Shown here piece by piece: positions 37,589 through 46,970 of a DNA stretch of 64,000 bases. A model generated the notes under the pieces. It ran no database searches. It was not told the DNA's origin and was given only the letters and a program-made list of their open reading frames with translations. Source of the stretch: Candidatus Phytoplasma ziziphi (GTDB lineage Bacteria; Bacillota_I; Bacilli_A; Acholeplasmatales; Acholeplasmataceae); NCBI RefSeq assembly GCF_003640545.1, contig NZ_CP025121.1, positions 310,001-374,000 of the forward strand, read 5' to 3'. The translations under genes were made by a program, and so were the position numbers. Position 1 is the first letter of the stretch; the number at the start of each line of letters is the position of its first letter.

Positions 37589-38566
37589 GTGAAAATCAAT
37601 TCTTTAAATTTATTTATTTATGAACAAAAATTTTTTTTGGAGAAAATTAAAAATAATTTAAAGAGTTTATGTTATGAAAAGAATTATAATTTTTTGTTTT
37701 ATTCTATTCAAAAAGATAATTATCCCGAAATAGCTCAAAATATTGATAAAGAATTGTATACTAGTTGTTTTTTTTATGTTAAAAAAGTACTTTTTATTGA
37801 AAATATTTCTTTTTTATTTTCAAAAAAAAATATAAATTTAAATTTTTTGTTAAATTTTTTTAAAGACCCAGAAAATAATATTATTATTTATTTAGTTGAA
37901 GAAAAAGATAATAATTTTCCTCTAGATATACAAGAAAAAATAAATAATTATTTTATTATTGAAAAACAAAATAAATTATCATATCAAAATTTGATTAATC
38001 ATACTCAAAAACTTTTTGAAGAAGATGGGTTTGTTGTAACTTCTAAAATTATTTCTTTTTTAATTCAAAAAACTCAAAATAATTTATTGTTATTACAAGA
38101 AGAAATACAAAAAATTAAATTATATTATTTATCATGTTCAAATAAAAATATTGAAAATATAGAAATAATTAAACAATTAGTCGTTTCTACAGACGATAGT
38201 GTATTTTTATTTATCAATTCCATTATAAATAATTCGAAAATGAAAGATAATTTTGATTTATTAGATAATTTGATAAATCATAAATATAATTCTATGTTTA
38301 TTATTTATCAAATTTTACAAAAATTACAAGAAATGATTTTAATTCAACATTTGATAAATGAAAAAAAAAGAGAGGTTGAAATATCCACTCTTTTACAATA
38401 TTCTTTACCCAAAACTTTTAATTTAATTAAAGAAATTAAATTATTATCCATGGACAAAATAGAAAATTTATTTTTAATTCTTTTTAAAATATATTATAAA
38501 GTTAAACAAGGATTGATAGAACCAGAAAAAGCTTTAAGATATCTTTGGATAAATCAAAATATTTAA
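37589..38566 (+). CDS. holA: DNA polymerase III delta subunit
   Basis: Delta opens the sliding clamp as part of the clamp loader. The 325 residues are weakly conserved, but the pattern fits HolA: FEEDGFVVTSKIISFLIQ, NLLLLQEEIQKIKLY (the domain II 'n...l..Ei.Kl..y' helix), VVSTDDSVFLFINSI and the domain III helices ending GLIEPEKALRYLWI. Start is GTG at 37589 with AAGAGG 8 bases upstream. Its stop overlaps the convergent tsaC stop by 4 bases. It completes, with PolC, DnaB and SSB, the replisome genes found here. Confidence 0.78.
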   Translation: MKINSLNLFIYEQKFFLEKIKNNLKSLCYEKNYNFLFYSIQKDNYPEIAQNIDKELYTSCFFYVKKVLFIENISFLFSKKNINLNFLLNFFKDPENNIIIYLVEEKDNNFPLDIQEKINNYFIIEKQNKLSYQNLINHTQKLFEEDGFVVTSKIISFLIQKTQNNLLLLQEEIQKIKLYYLSCSNKNIENIEIIKQLVVSTDDSVFLFINSIINNSKMKDNFDLLDNLINHKYNSMFIIYQILQKLQEMILIQHLINEKKREVEISTLLQYSLPKTFNLIKEIKLLSMDKIENLFLILFKIYYKVKQGLIEPEKALRYLWINQNI

Positions 38567-39114
38567 TCTAAAATTTTATTTATCATTGATAAAGAAATAG
38601 ATCCTTTTCTTACCAAAAACCATTTAGGAGAAGTGATATCTATAACAGTAGAACTTATATTTAATGATATTTCCTTATTAGGATAAATACAATCAACTTT
38701 ATTTTGATATTGTTTTTTAATCTCTAAATAATTATTTAGAGGTGGATGACCACTTTTATTAACAGAAGTGGTTTTTAAAGGTCCTTTTTCATTTAAAATT
38801 TGTAAAGTTAGAGGATGATTTGGTATTCGAATTCCTATTGTTTTTTCTTTTGTTTTATCATAATATTTTTTTGTGGTCGGTACGATAATAGTTAATGGGC
38901 CAGGCCAAAAAGCAATAGCTAATTTTTTAACTTTGTTATCTATCATTGCTATTTCTTCTATTTGTTCTAAAGAAAAAAACAATACACTTATTGGTTTATT
39001 GTTGTCTCTTTTTTTAATAGTATAAATTTTTTTTAAACTTTCCTGATCGTATATAGGACAACCTAATCCATAAACAGTATCTGTAGGAAAAATAATTATT
39101 TTGGATTTCAACAT
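38563..39114 (-). CDS. tsaC: L-threonylcarbamoyladenylate synthase (Sua5/YrdC/TsaC family)
   Basis: Makes threonylcarbamoyl-AMP from Thr, bicarbonate and ATP for t6A37 in tRNAs. 183 residues, the short single-domain form. IIFPTDTVYGLGCPIYD (phosphate-binding start), KKRDNNKPISVLF, FWPGPLTIIVP and GIRIPNHPLTLQIL are all conserved, and STVIDITSP with LVRKGSIS ends the domain. It begins 2 bases after prfA on the minus strand, so it is in the dnaB-prfA-tsaC operon. Confidence 0.93.
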   Translation of the reverse strand: MLKSKIIIFPTDTVYGLGCPIYDQESLKKIYTIKKRDNNKPISVLFFSLEQIEEIAMIDNKVKKLAIAFWPGPLTIIVPTTKKYYDKTKEKTIGIRIPNHPLTLQILNEKGPLKTTSVNKSGHPPLNNYLEIKKQYQNKVDCIYPNKEISLNISSTVIDITSPKWFLVRKGSISLSMINKILD

Positions 39115-39116
39115 AT

Positions 39117-40178
39117 TTATATTTTTTCTTCGATAATTTTTTTTTCTAATTCGTTATTTGTAGGTTCGATAATTAAATCTATTTTACCTTCCATAAAAAA
39201 ATCTAATTTTTGTAAAGTCAAATTGATGCGATGATCAGTAATTCTATTTTGAGCGTAATTATAAGTTCTTATTTTAGCGCTACGATCCCCCTTGCCAATT
39301 AAATTTTTTTTAATATTGTTTTGTTGTTGTTGTTGTTCTGATATTAACTGATTAGAAATTTTATTTTTTAATAGTTGAAAGGCTTTTTCTTTATTTTGAT
39401 GTTGACTTTTAGCTATTTGGCAAGCTACACTATCACCAGTAGGTAAATAAGTTAAACGAACAGCTGATTTGGTGGTATTTACTGATTGCCCTCCTGGACC
39501 ACTTGAATTAAATGTATCTACTCTGATATCATTCCAATTTAAATCTATTTTTTTTTCTTCTTTGTCGGGAGATACTAAAATTTTAATTGTAGATGTATGA
39601 ATTCTTCCACGTTTTTCTGTTTCAGGCACTCTTTGTACTCTATGTACTCCTGATTCATTTTTTAAAAAAGAATAAACATTATCTCCGTAAATAATCATTT
39701 CAACCGAAGAAATACCATTTTTAGGACTAGTTACTAAATTAAGGACATCTGTTCTCCATTTTTTACTTTCGGCATATTTAACATAAGCACGGAATAAATC
39801 AGCCACAAAAAGATTTGATTCGCTTCCGCCAGCTGCCGCTTTAATTTCGATAATAGCATTTTTGCTATTATCTTTTTTTTTAAATGATAATATTTTTTGT
39901 AATTGATTTAATTTTTCTGTTATTTTAATTTCTAAATTTTTTTGTTCTTCTTTAAATAAAACAATAAATTCATTTTCTTCTTTTGTTATGTTGTTTTTAG
40001 CAATTAATTTTGTAATTTCGTTTTTTTCTTTTTCTAAAATAAGATATGTATCATAAATGGAAACAATTTTGTTTAATTCGTTTATTTCTTTTAAAATTTC
40101 TATATTATTTACATCTTTCAACATTTTTTTTTGCAACAGTAAATATTTTTCTTTTATTATTTTAAGTTTTTTTAGCAT
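39117..40178 (-). CDS. prfA: Peptide chain release factor 1
   Basis: RF1 releases peptides at UAA and UAG. 353 residues. The GGQ catalytic motif lies in SSGPGGQSVNTTKSAVRL. The stop-codon recognition P-x-T motif is VPETEKRGRIHTS, as in RF1. The preceding gene is dnaB and the following one tsaC. In many bacteria prmC, which methylates GGQ, lies next to prfA; it is not present here. Confidence 0.96.
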   Translation of the reverse strand: MLKKLKIIKEKYLLLQKKMLKDVNNIEILKEINELNKIVSIYDTYLILEKEKNEITKLIAKNNITKEENEFIVLFKEEQKNLEIKITEKLNQLQKILSFKKKDNSKNAIIEIKAAAGGSESNLFVADLFRAYVKYAESKKWRTDVLNLVTSPKNGISSVEMIIYGDNVYSFLKNESGVHRVQRVPETEKRGRIHTSTIKILVSPDKEEKKIDLNWNDIRVDTFNSSGPGGQSVNTTKSAVRLTYLPTGDSVACQIAKSQHQNKEKAFQLLKNKISNQLISEQQQQQNNIKKNLIGKGDRSAKIRTYNYAQNRITDHRINLTLQKLDFFMEGKIDLIIEPTNNELEKKIIEEKI

Positions 40179-40228
40179 TTTATTTATAACTCCTGTGTTA
40201 AACGAAAATAAATCAATATTTATGAATT

Positions 40229-41575
40229 TTATTCTATTTCAAAAAAAGAAAGACAATTTAAATTAAAATTAAATTTTTTAGTTCCTGTGGCTCCTTGTCT
40301 ATTTTTAGCGATAATTAATTCTGTATAACCTAAATCGGATAATTCGTTTTGTGCACCTTTATTATAATAATTAGGACGATATAAAAACATAACGATATCA
40401 GCATCTTGTTCAATACTTCCAGAATCTCTTAAATCAGATAAAATAGGTCTTTTGTCTTCTCTTTTCTCAACTTCACGTGATAATTGAGACAAAGCCAGAA
40501 CAGGAATTTTCAATTCACGTGCCATTTGTTTTAAACTTTTAGAAATATCAGCGATTTCTTCTTGACGATTATAAAAAGATTTAAAGTTTTGTTTATTAAC
40601 TTTACCGATTAATTGTAAATAATCAATAATAATACAATCTAATTTATTTTGATTTTTGAGTTTACGACATTGAGCTCTAATGTCTAAAATATTAGCGCTT
40701 GAAGAATCATCGAAATAAATATTTAAATTTTGTAAGTTTGTAGAACTGGCTTTTAATAAATTAACTTCTTGTTCATTTAATATTCCTAATTGAATTTTTT
40801 TATGCAAAATTTTGCTTTCGGAACTTAATATTCTTGTTCCTAATTGTTCATTAGACATTTCTAAACTAAAAATAGCAATTGAAGCTTTATTATTTTTTTT
40901 AGCTATATTAAGAGCTAAATTAGACATAAAAGTACTTTTGCCCATTGAAGGTCTAGCGGCTAAAATAATAAGTTCTTCTGATTTAAAACCTAAAGTAATA
41001 TCGTCTAAATTACTATAACCAGTGCTTAAACCGATAAGTTTATGTTCTCTTTTGTTATAAATAGTTTTATGTTCAATTTCTTTTAATAATGTTTTGATTT
41101 CGAGAAGATTGTTAGTTTTTTTCTTTTTGGAAATTTGAAAAAATTTTTCTTCAGTAATATTTAAATAATTAGAAAAATCAATATCATGATTACTAACACC
41201 TTCATTATAAATTGCTGAAGCGGCAGTAATTATTTCTCTTTTTAGAGCGGCATCACGAACAAAATCGATATAACTATCTAAATGATAAATAGAAGGAATA
41301 CTATCAGTTAATTGTAATAAATATTTTTGCCCTCCTGTCAAAGTTTGTTTTTGATTTTTGAGAATACTAAAAATAGATACATAATCGATATCTTTGTTTT
41401 CTTTAGATAAAGTTTTCATAGCTTCAAAAATATATTGATGTTCAATGTTGAAAAAATCTTCTGTGTCTAATCTATCCATTGTAGTTAAAATTTTTTTAGG
41501 ATCTAACAAAATAATTCCCAAAATAGATTGTTCTGCTTCTAGATAAAAAGGTAGTTTTATATTTTTTTCATTCAT
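40229..41575 (-). CDS. dnaB: Replicative DNA helicase DnaB
   Basis: Hexameric 5'-3' helicase (DnaC in Bacillus naming). 448 residues with N-terminal primase/loader-interacting domain (PFYLEAEQSILGIILLD start) and a RecA-type domain: ARPSMGKSTFMSNLALN (Walker A), FSLEMSNEQLGTR (H1a), DCIIIDYLQLI (Walker B) and LSQLSREVEKR, then DLRDSGSIEQDADIVMFLYR. Normal length; no intein. It lies 25 bases after the GdpP-L9 gene. A chromosomal partner loader was not seen nearby; the only DnaI-like gene is in the mobile-looking element at 21.7 kb. Confidence 0.96.
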   Translation of the reverse strand: MNEKNIKLPFYLEAEQSILGIILLDPKKILTTMDRLDTEDFFNIEHQYIFEAMKTLSKENKDIDYVSIFSILKNQKQTLTGGQKYLLQLTDSIPSIYHLDSYIDFVRDAALKREIITAASAIYNEGVSNHDIDFSNYLNITEEKFFQISKKKKTNNLLEIKTLLKEIEHKTIYNKREHKLIGLSTGYSNLDDITLGFKSEELIILAARPSMGKSTFMSNLALNIAKKNNKASIAIFSLEMSNEQLGTRILSSESKILHKKIQLGILNEQEVNLLKASSTNLQNLNIYFDDSSSANILDIRAQCRKLKNQNKLDCIIIDYLQLIGKVNKQNFKSFYNRQEEIADISKSLKQMARELKIPVLALSQLSREVEKREDKRPILSDLRDSGSIEQDADIVMFLYRPNYYNKGAQNELSDLGYTELIIAKNRQGATGTKKFNFNLNCLSFFEIE

Positions 41576-41600
41576 ATTTTTTCTTTTTAATAAAAAGTAA

Positions 41601-44114
41601 TTATTTTTTTTCTATATCTTGGATATTTATGATAAAAGAAGCTATAATTTCTGGAGTCAAAACAACATTAGCTTTATATTTTCCAAGTGAATTAATTTCA
41701 CTTTCTAAAACAATTTGTTTTTTATTTATTAATATGTTGTATTTGTTATGAAATTCTTCTATAATTTGATTTAAAGTTATTTTGCCATACATTTTTCCTT
41801 GAGGACCTATTTTAACTGTTATATCAATGTTTTTATCGTCAATATCTTTTTTTACTTGTTGCATTAATAATTTATATTTTTTATTTTGTTCTTCTTTCGA
41901 AATTTTTTCTTGTTTTAGTTTTTTGATATTTTGGTCATTAGCTAAAATTGCTTTTTGTTCTTTAATTAAAAAATTACCATAACCAGAATTTATTTGAATA
42001 ATATCATTTTTTTGGCCTTTATTTTTAATATCTTCTAATAAAATAATTTTCATATTTTTTAAACTTTCTTTATATTCTAAAAACAATATATTTTTTAATT
42101 GAAGGACGATGTCATCTATGTTATCGCTTTCGATTTGCGTAGCAGCACTGTTAATATGACCGCCGCCTCCTATTTGTTCCATAATTATATGGACATTTAT
42201 TTCGCCATAAGAACGAGCACTTATTCCTATTTTATTATCTTTTAATTTAGAAATTGTAAAAGCAGCGTCGATTTTTTGAATATTTAACACATTTTCAGAT
42301 ATTTTAGCTAAAAAAGAACGATCATTACAAATTTTATTATTTTTGACAATTGCGAATCTATCCATATAAATTTCCATTTTAGAAATTAAATCATTCATTT
42401 CTAGAATTTGATTCAATTCTTCTCTTAGCCAAAATTTAACTTTAGAACTATCAGCTCCTAAATAAATTAATTGTGCAGCTGCTTCTAAAGTTCTTGAATT
42501 AGTACGAGAAGTGAAATAATTAGTATCTATTACCATTCCGCCATACATTAAACTAGCTTCAAAAGGGGTAATGTTAATATTATATTTGAAAAAATTAATA
42601 AGTTCTATCAAAATTTCTACAGTAGAAGAAGCTGTAGAATTAACATATGAAAATTTATTATTAATGATATCTTCGGTCGCTCTATGATGATCAAAAATAA
42701 TTACATTGGAAGTTAAATTTAATAATTCAGGGCTGTTCACAATATCACGATTTTGAGTATCCACAATAACCAAAAGAGAATTTTCATCTATCATTTTCAT
42801 TGCTTTTTCCGTTGTGATAATGAGATTGGTTAAATTTTTTTCTTCTTTATGTAAATCTTGATAAATAAATTTAAAATTAGAATCTGTTTTGGATTCATCG
42901 ATAATTAAATAATGTTCATAATTTTTATTAATAGCCGACGCGATTTTATAAAAGATTATCATTGAACCTAAAGAATCTAAATCAGGATGAACATGCCCCA
43001 TAATAAAACAACTTTGATGTTTCAAAATAAAATCTTCGATTATTTCAGAATTAATACGAGCTGATATTTTAGAATCAGTTCCTAAAGATGTAGTAGTCGC
43101 GCCAAAATATTGAAGTTTTTGATTCTCTATGTTAACAACTACTTGATCTCCTCCTCTTTTTTGAGCTAATTCTAAAGCATTCTGAGCATAATTAGACAGC
43201 TGATTATAAGATAAATTATAACAAGCGACACCCATAGACAAAGTAATTTTTAATTTATATTTATTAGATATATTACGAATTGTTTTTAAAATAGAAAATT
43301 TATCGGCGATTATATTTTCTAATTGATGATAATTTAATAAAATTAAAAATTTATCATCTGTTAATTGCTTTAAATAACTTTCATAAATTTCAAAAAAATC
43401 TGATAAAGAGCTTAAATATTCTACTTTAATTTGAGATTGTTCCGACAAATCTAATTTTTTAAAAGAATTATCTAAATTATCGAAAGATAAAAAAATAAGA
43501 GTAGGGGTTTTTTGATTATAAAGTGTTTGGATTTGTTCTCTTTCGGTAACATTGAAAAGATAAAATACATTAAATTCTTTTTTATATATGCAATCAAAAT
43601 CTTCTTTTCCTATATGCAAAACGATTTTATCATTAGAAGAATTTAATAAGTCTGCCATAGAAGAATTAACATCTTTTAAAACAGTATTTAAAACAGGATT
43701 TTTTAAAATATTGTTAGCATAATTATTAATCCATTGAATTTTATGAAAAATATTATCTATTATAATAATCCCGATAGGCAATTCATTAAAAACTTCTTCC
43801 CCTACTTGATTAACATAATAAGATAAATGAGCCCATAAATTTAAACGATTTTTTAATCTTTTAATTTCCATTAAATAATGAACATTGAAATAAATACAAA
43901 TAACAATAAAAAGAATTATTATTTTTCCTACAACGCTTATAAATAAGTTTAAAACAGTTGATTTTATTTCTTGAAAAGTATCGTTTGGTTTTTCTATAAT
44001 TGATTTAATATTTTCACTATCATATATGATAGTGAAAATAAAAAAAATAATTAAAAAAATTATTAATATATTTTTTTTATATTTAAAAAATATTTCTCGA
44101 ATTTTTTTATACAT
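41601..44114 (-). CDS. rplI: GdpP-type c-di-AMP phosphodiesterase fused to ribosomal protein L9
   Basis: 837-residue fusion. Two membrane spans (about 14-32 and 52-74), a PAS-like region, a degenerate GGDEF domain (LELAQKRGGDQVVV), then DHH/DHHA1: MGHVHPDLDSLGS, VIVDTQNRD, VIIFDHHRATED and QIGGGGHINSAA. These match GdpP, which hydrolyses c-di-AMP. The last 150 residues, from MKIILLEDIKNKGQKNDIIQ, are a complete L9 (SGYGNFLIKEQKAI, IGPQGKMYGKIT). An ATG at 42053 falls exactly at the first L9 residue with AAAGAAAG about 8 bases upstream, so free L9 might also be made by internal initiation. In other Firmicutes the two genes are adjacent but separate; a fused annotation is known to me from phytoplasmas. 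Confidence 0.93.
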   Translation of the reverse strand: MYKKIREIFFKYKKNILIIFLIIFFIFTIIYDSENIKSIIEKPNDTFQEIKSTVLNLFISVVGKIIILFIVICIYFNVHYLMEIKRLKNRLNLWAHLSYYVNQVGEEVFNELPIGIIIIDNIFHKIQWINNYANNILKNPVLNTVLKDVNSSMADLLNSSNDKIVLHIGKEDFDCIYKKEFNVFYLFNVTEREQIQTLYNQKTPTLIFLSFDNLDNSFKKLDLSEQSQIKVEYLSSLSDFFEIYESYLKQLTDDKFLILLNYHQLENIIADKFSILKTIRNISNKYKLKITLSMGVACYNLSYNQLSNYAQNALELAQKRGGDQVVVNIENQKLQYFGATTTSLGTDSKISARINSEIIEDFILKHQSCFIMGHVHPDLDSLGSMIIFYKIASAINKNYEHYLIIDESKTDSNFKFIYQDLHKEEKNLTNLIITTEKAMKMIDENSLLVIVDTQNRDIVNSPELLNLTSNVIIFDHHRATEDIINNKFSYVNSTASSTVEILIELINFFKYNINITPFEASLMYGGMVIDTNYFTSRTNSRTLEAAAQLIYLGADSSKVKFWLREELNQILEMNDLISKMEIYMDRFAIVKNNKICNDRSFLAKISENVLNIQKIDAAFTISKLKDNKIGISARSYGEINVHIIMEQIGGGGHINSAATQIESDNIDDIVLQLKNILFLEYKESLKNMKIILLEDIKNKGQKNDIIQINSGYGNFLIKEQKAILANDQNIKKLKQEKISKEEQNKKYKLLMQQVKKDIDDKNIDITVKIGPQGKMYGKITLNQIIEEFHNKYNILINKKQIVLESEINSLGKYKANVVLTPEIIASFIINIQDIEKK

Positions 44115-44242
44115 AATTGTTATAAAAACTCGTTTCTTATATTAATTTTTGGATTTTATGATTTAATTTTTTTAAAAAAATGAATCAAATGTTATTTTAA
44201 TAAATGTTAATATTTTGTTACATTTGTTATTAAATAAAAAAG

Positions 44243-44282
44243 AAAACAAGCTATGATATTTAAAAATATAAAAGCTTGTTTT
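44243..44282 (-). terminator. Terminator after rpsR
   Basis: AAAACAAGCT (44243-44252) pairs with AGCTTGTTTT (44273-44282). On the minus strand it is followed by a T-rich run, ending the rpsF-ssb-rpsR transcript before the GdpP-L9 gene. Confidence 0.8.
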
Positions 44283-44318
44283 GTTATATCTATATGGGAA
44301 TTATTTTGATAATTTTAA

Positions 44319-44558
44319 TTAAATGTTTTTGTCATTTTGCTTTTTGATAGCCATATGACGAGATATTTTTATAGCTTTAGCTAAACGTTTTTGCCATTTA
44401 ACTGAAGTTCCTGTAATTATACTTGGTAAAATTTTTCCTCTATTAGTCATAAATTTACTTAATAATTCGATATCTTTGAAATCGATTTTAGTAAATTTAT
44501 TTTCAGTAAAAAAACAAACTTTACGACGTTTTTTAAAATATTTTTTGATTCTTTGCAT
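44319..44558 (-). CDS. rpsR: 30S ribosomal protein S18
   Basis: 79-residue small-subunit protein that binds 16S rRNA with S6. Conserved: IDFKDIELLSKFMTNRGKIL, PSIITGTSVKWQKRLAKAIK and SRHMAIKKQ. The N-terminal RRKVCFF retains one of the cysteines seen in many S18 proteins. AGGAGT is near the ATG. Third gene of the classic rpsF-ssb-rpsR order. Confidence 0.97.
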   Translation of the reverse strand: MQRIKKYFKKRRKVCFFTENKFTKIDFKDIELLSKFMTNRGKILPSIITGTSVKWQKRLAKAIKISRHMAIKKQNDKNI

Positions 44559-44622
44559 TTTCTTATTTATAACTCCTTTTTTATATGTATTTTTATATAT
44601 GCATATGTTTTATGATTTAAAT

Positions 44623-45069
44623 TTAAAAAGGTACATTCTCATCATCAATAAATAATGTTTTATTGTCTTGGTTTTCATTTGTGTTTTGATTATAATTATC
44701 TTCTTTTTGAAAATTAGAATTATTATTAGAAACCTCAGAATCAGAATTATTTTTTTTAGGTTCTAAAAATTGAATTGAATCGCATCTTACTTCTGTAAAA
44801 AATTGTTTTTGATTATTATTTTCGGAAACATTAATTCTGATACTACCTTCGACGCCTAACATAGAACCTTTGGTAATATATTTAGCTAAATTTTCTGCTT
44901 GTTTATTCCAAACTGTACAGTTAATAAAATCAGCTTCTCTTTCGCCTGATTTATTATTAAAATTTCTATTTACCGCCAAAATAAATCTTACTAAAGGGAC
45001 ATCACCATTAATAAAACGTAATTCAGGATCTTTAGTGATTCTTCCTACTAAAATTACTTTATTTATCAT
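44623..45069 (-). CDS. ssb: Single-stranded DNA-binding protein
   Basis: 148 residues. The OB fold starts MINKVILVGRITKDPELRF and includes FILAVNRNFNNKSGEREADF, then INCTVWNKQAENLAKYITKG. A Gln/Asn-rich linker leads to an acidic tip ending DDENVPF, the C-terminal tail that recruits replication and repair proteins. Its ATG overlaps the rpsF stop by one base. Confidence 0.96.
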   Translation of the reverse strand: MINKVILVGRITKDPELRFINGDVPLVRFILAVNRNFNNKSGEREADFINCTVWNKQAENLAKYITKGSMLGVEGSIRINVSENNNQKQFFTEVRCDSIQFLEPKKNNSDSEVSNNNSNFQKEDNYNQNTNENQDNKTLFIDDENVPF

Positions 45070-45356
45070 TATTTATCTTCCACTTTTAATATAATGTAAC
45101 GAATAACTTCTTCTGTGATATTCATAACTCGGTTAAATTCTTTGACCATATCATTATTAGCTTGCACTAATAAACTATTATAAAATCCTTGATTAAATTT
45201 TTTAATAGGGTAGTCTAGTTCTTTTAATTCTGCTTTTTGATATTCCAAAATTTGACCTTCTTTTTCAAAAATACTATTAATATTTTTATTAACAGTATCA
45301 ATTTGTTTTTCGTTCAAAACAGGACTCAAAATATACATTATTTCATATTTTCTCAT
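45069..45356 (-). CDS. rpsF: 30S ribosomal protein S6
   Basis: 95-residue S6, with MRKYEIMYILSPVLNEKQID at the start, KKFNQGFYNSLLVQANNDMV in the middle and NITEEVIRYIILK near the end. AAGGAG lies 11 bases before the ATG. First gene of rpsF-ssb-rpsR. A hairpin in its leader (45378-45411) may be an S6:S18 autoregulatory site. Confidence 0.97.
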   Translation of the reverse strand: MRKYEIMYILSPVLNEKQIDTVNKNINSIFEKEGQILEYQKAELKELDYPIKKFNQGFYNSLLVQANNDMVKEFNRVMNITEEVIRYIILKVEDK

Positions 45357-45377
45357 TTTTTAAAACACTCCTTATGG

Positions 45378-45411
45378 CCTTTTGTTCTTATTTCTGTCGA
45401 ATAAGAAAAGG
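45378..45411 (-). promoter_or_regulatory. Leader hairpin upstream of rpsF
   Basis: On the minus strand CCTTTT-CTTATT pairs with AATAAG-AAC-AAAAGG around a CGACAG loop, ending ~22 bases before the rpsF ATG. In many bacteria the S6:S18 complex binds a leader hairpin of rpsF. This one is in the right place, but I could not confirm the required bulge, so the role is inferred. The remaining 45412-46076 is AT-rich with no gene seen. Confidence 0.35.
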
Positions 45412-46076
45412 AAATTTTTATTATATTCAATAATTCCAAAATTAAAATAAAATTTATTTTATTAATATTAAAAATTTAGACTTTAATTTGCTAATTTTCA
45501 TAATTAATTAATTTATCGAGATTATCTGATTTTTATTTAACAAATAATAGAATAAAAATAAAATTTTATTAACAATAATAAATTATTATATATATTTTAT
45601 ATTTTAACAAAATTTAAATAAATTATATTAAATAATATAAAAATTATTTAATATAATTTGAAAATTAGATTTTATGTGTGTTGTTATTAATGTTTAAATG
45701 AACTTTTTTGATATAATAATAATTGTAAATACTAAATGGAACTTATCTTTTTTTTCGATTGTATATTTGTTTAATTTTACCATAAAATTAAAATTTTTTT
45801 TAAATAATTAATATTTTTATTATTTTATAAAGATAAATTGTTTAAAAAGAATTTTATTATAAAAAACTATTATTCTTTTTAAAAACTTTTTAATAGATTT
45901 TAAATGAAACAATTTTAATATTGTAGAAAAATTATTATCATACATTTTACAATTTAATATAAACAAATTAATATAAAATGTTCTTTTTATTATTTATAAT
46001 ATGCAATTCTAAATCTATATTAAATAATTTTTTTTCGTATGGAATCGATAAATAACAGAAAGCGGGAAATATTAAT

Positions 46077-46925
46077 ATGAAACAGAATAAGGCGAAACAT
46101 AATAAAAAAGCTCAATTTGTCTTTTTTTTATTTATAATTTTATCATTTATTATGTCGATTTTAAGTTTTTTAACATATTCTACTTCATTCAATGACAATT
46201 GTGTTTTACAACAAATGCAAATTTATATCGGAATGTTATTATTGATCTCAGTAATTTATTTTTTTGTTTTGCCTGAAAAATTTATTATAGGCGGATTAGA
46301 AAGTAATCTAATTTTTTTAGATAAAATATTTTTTTTTGATAAAAAAACTCAAAAACAAAAATATTTTTTTAGTCAAAATAATAAAATTAGTATTATAAGA
46401 ATTTTAATTTTATTATTCGCTGTTTTTAATTTATGGAAAGGAATACCACATTCTAAAGAGATTTTAATTTCATCTATAATATTTAGTTTTTCATTTTCTT
46501 TTATACTCAAAATGTTTGATCATTATAATATTAAGCAAAATTTGATTCTTAGGAAATTTCCTGAATTTATTCAAAAAAATATCTTTTTGAGATTATTTGT
46601 ATCTTCTATAATAACTAGTTTAACTTTGGGTATAACTTGTGGCGCTATTTTCAAAAATCATTATAGTACAGCAGGAACTGATGTTATTTTTATGTTTGTT
46701 AGTCATCGTTATGAATGGTCTTTACCAAGAATATTATTTGTTATAGATGGTTCAGCTATTTTATTATCTTTTATAATGGATTTATTGAGAAAAAGAAATA
46801 ATAAAAAAAATATTAATAATACAAAAAATTCTAGTAATACAAGAAATGTTTTTATTAAATATTTTTTCTCTATCTTGATTTTTTTAATAACTATATCTAT
46901 TATGGATTTTATAATGACTAAATAA
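46077..46925 (+). CDS. YitT-family integral membrane protein, paralogue 2
   Basis: 282 residues, about six membrane spans. SLTLGITCGAIFKNHYSTAG followed by TDVIFMFVSHRYEW is the family's S/N-T-G/A-G-x-D motif, here STAGTD in place of STGGID. The N-terminus is basic and a polar Asn/Lys-rich loop lies near 242-262. GAAAGCGGG is located ~10 bases before the ATG. rlmB-like follows after 45 bases. Function unknown. Confidence 0.65.
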   Translation: MKQNKAKHNKKAQFVFFLFIILSFIMSILSFLTYSTSFNDNCVLQQMQIYIGMLLLISVIYFFVLPEKFIIGGLESNLIFLDKIFFFDKKTQKQKYFFSQNNKISIIRILILLFAVFNLWKGIPHSKEILISSIIFSFSFSFILKMFDHYNIKQNLILRKFPEFIQKNIFLRLFVSSIITSLTLGITCGAIFKNHYSTAGTDVIFMFVSHRYEWSLPRILFVIDGSAILLSFIMDLLRKRNNKKNINNTKNSSNTRNVFIKYFFSILIFLITISIMDFIMTK

Positions 46926-46970
46926 ATTTAAATTTCAAGAAATTATTTTTCAAAGTTAAGAGAGAAAATA

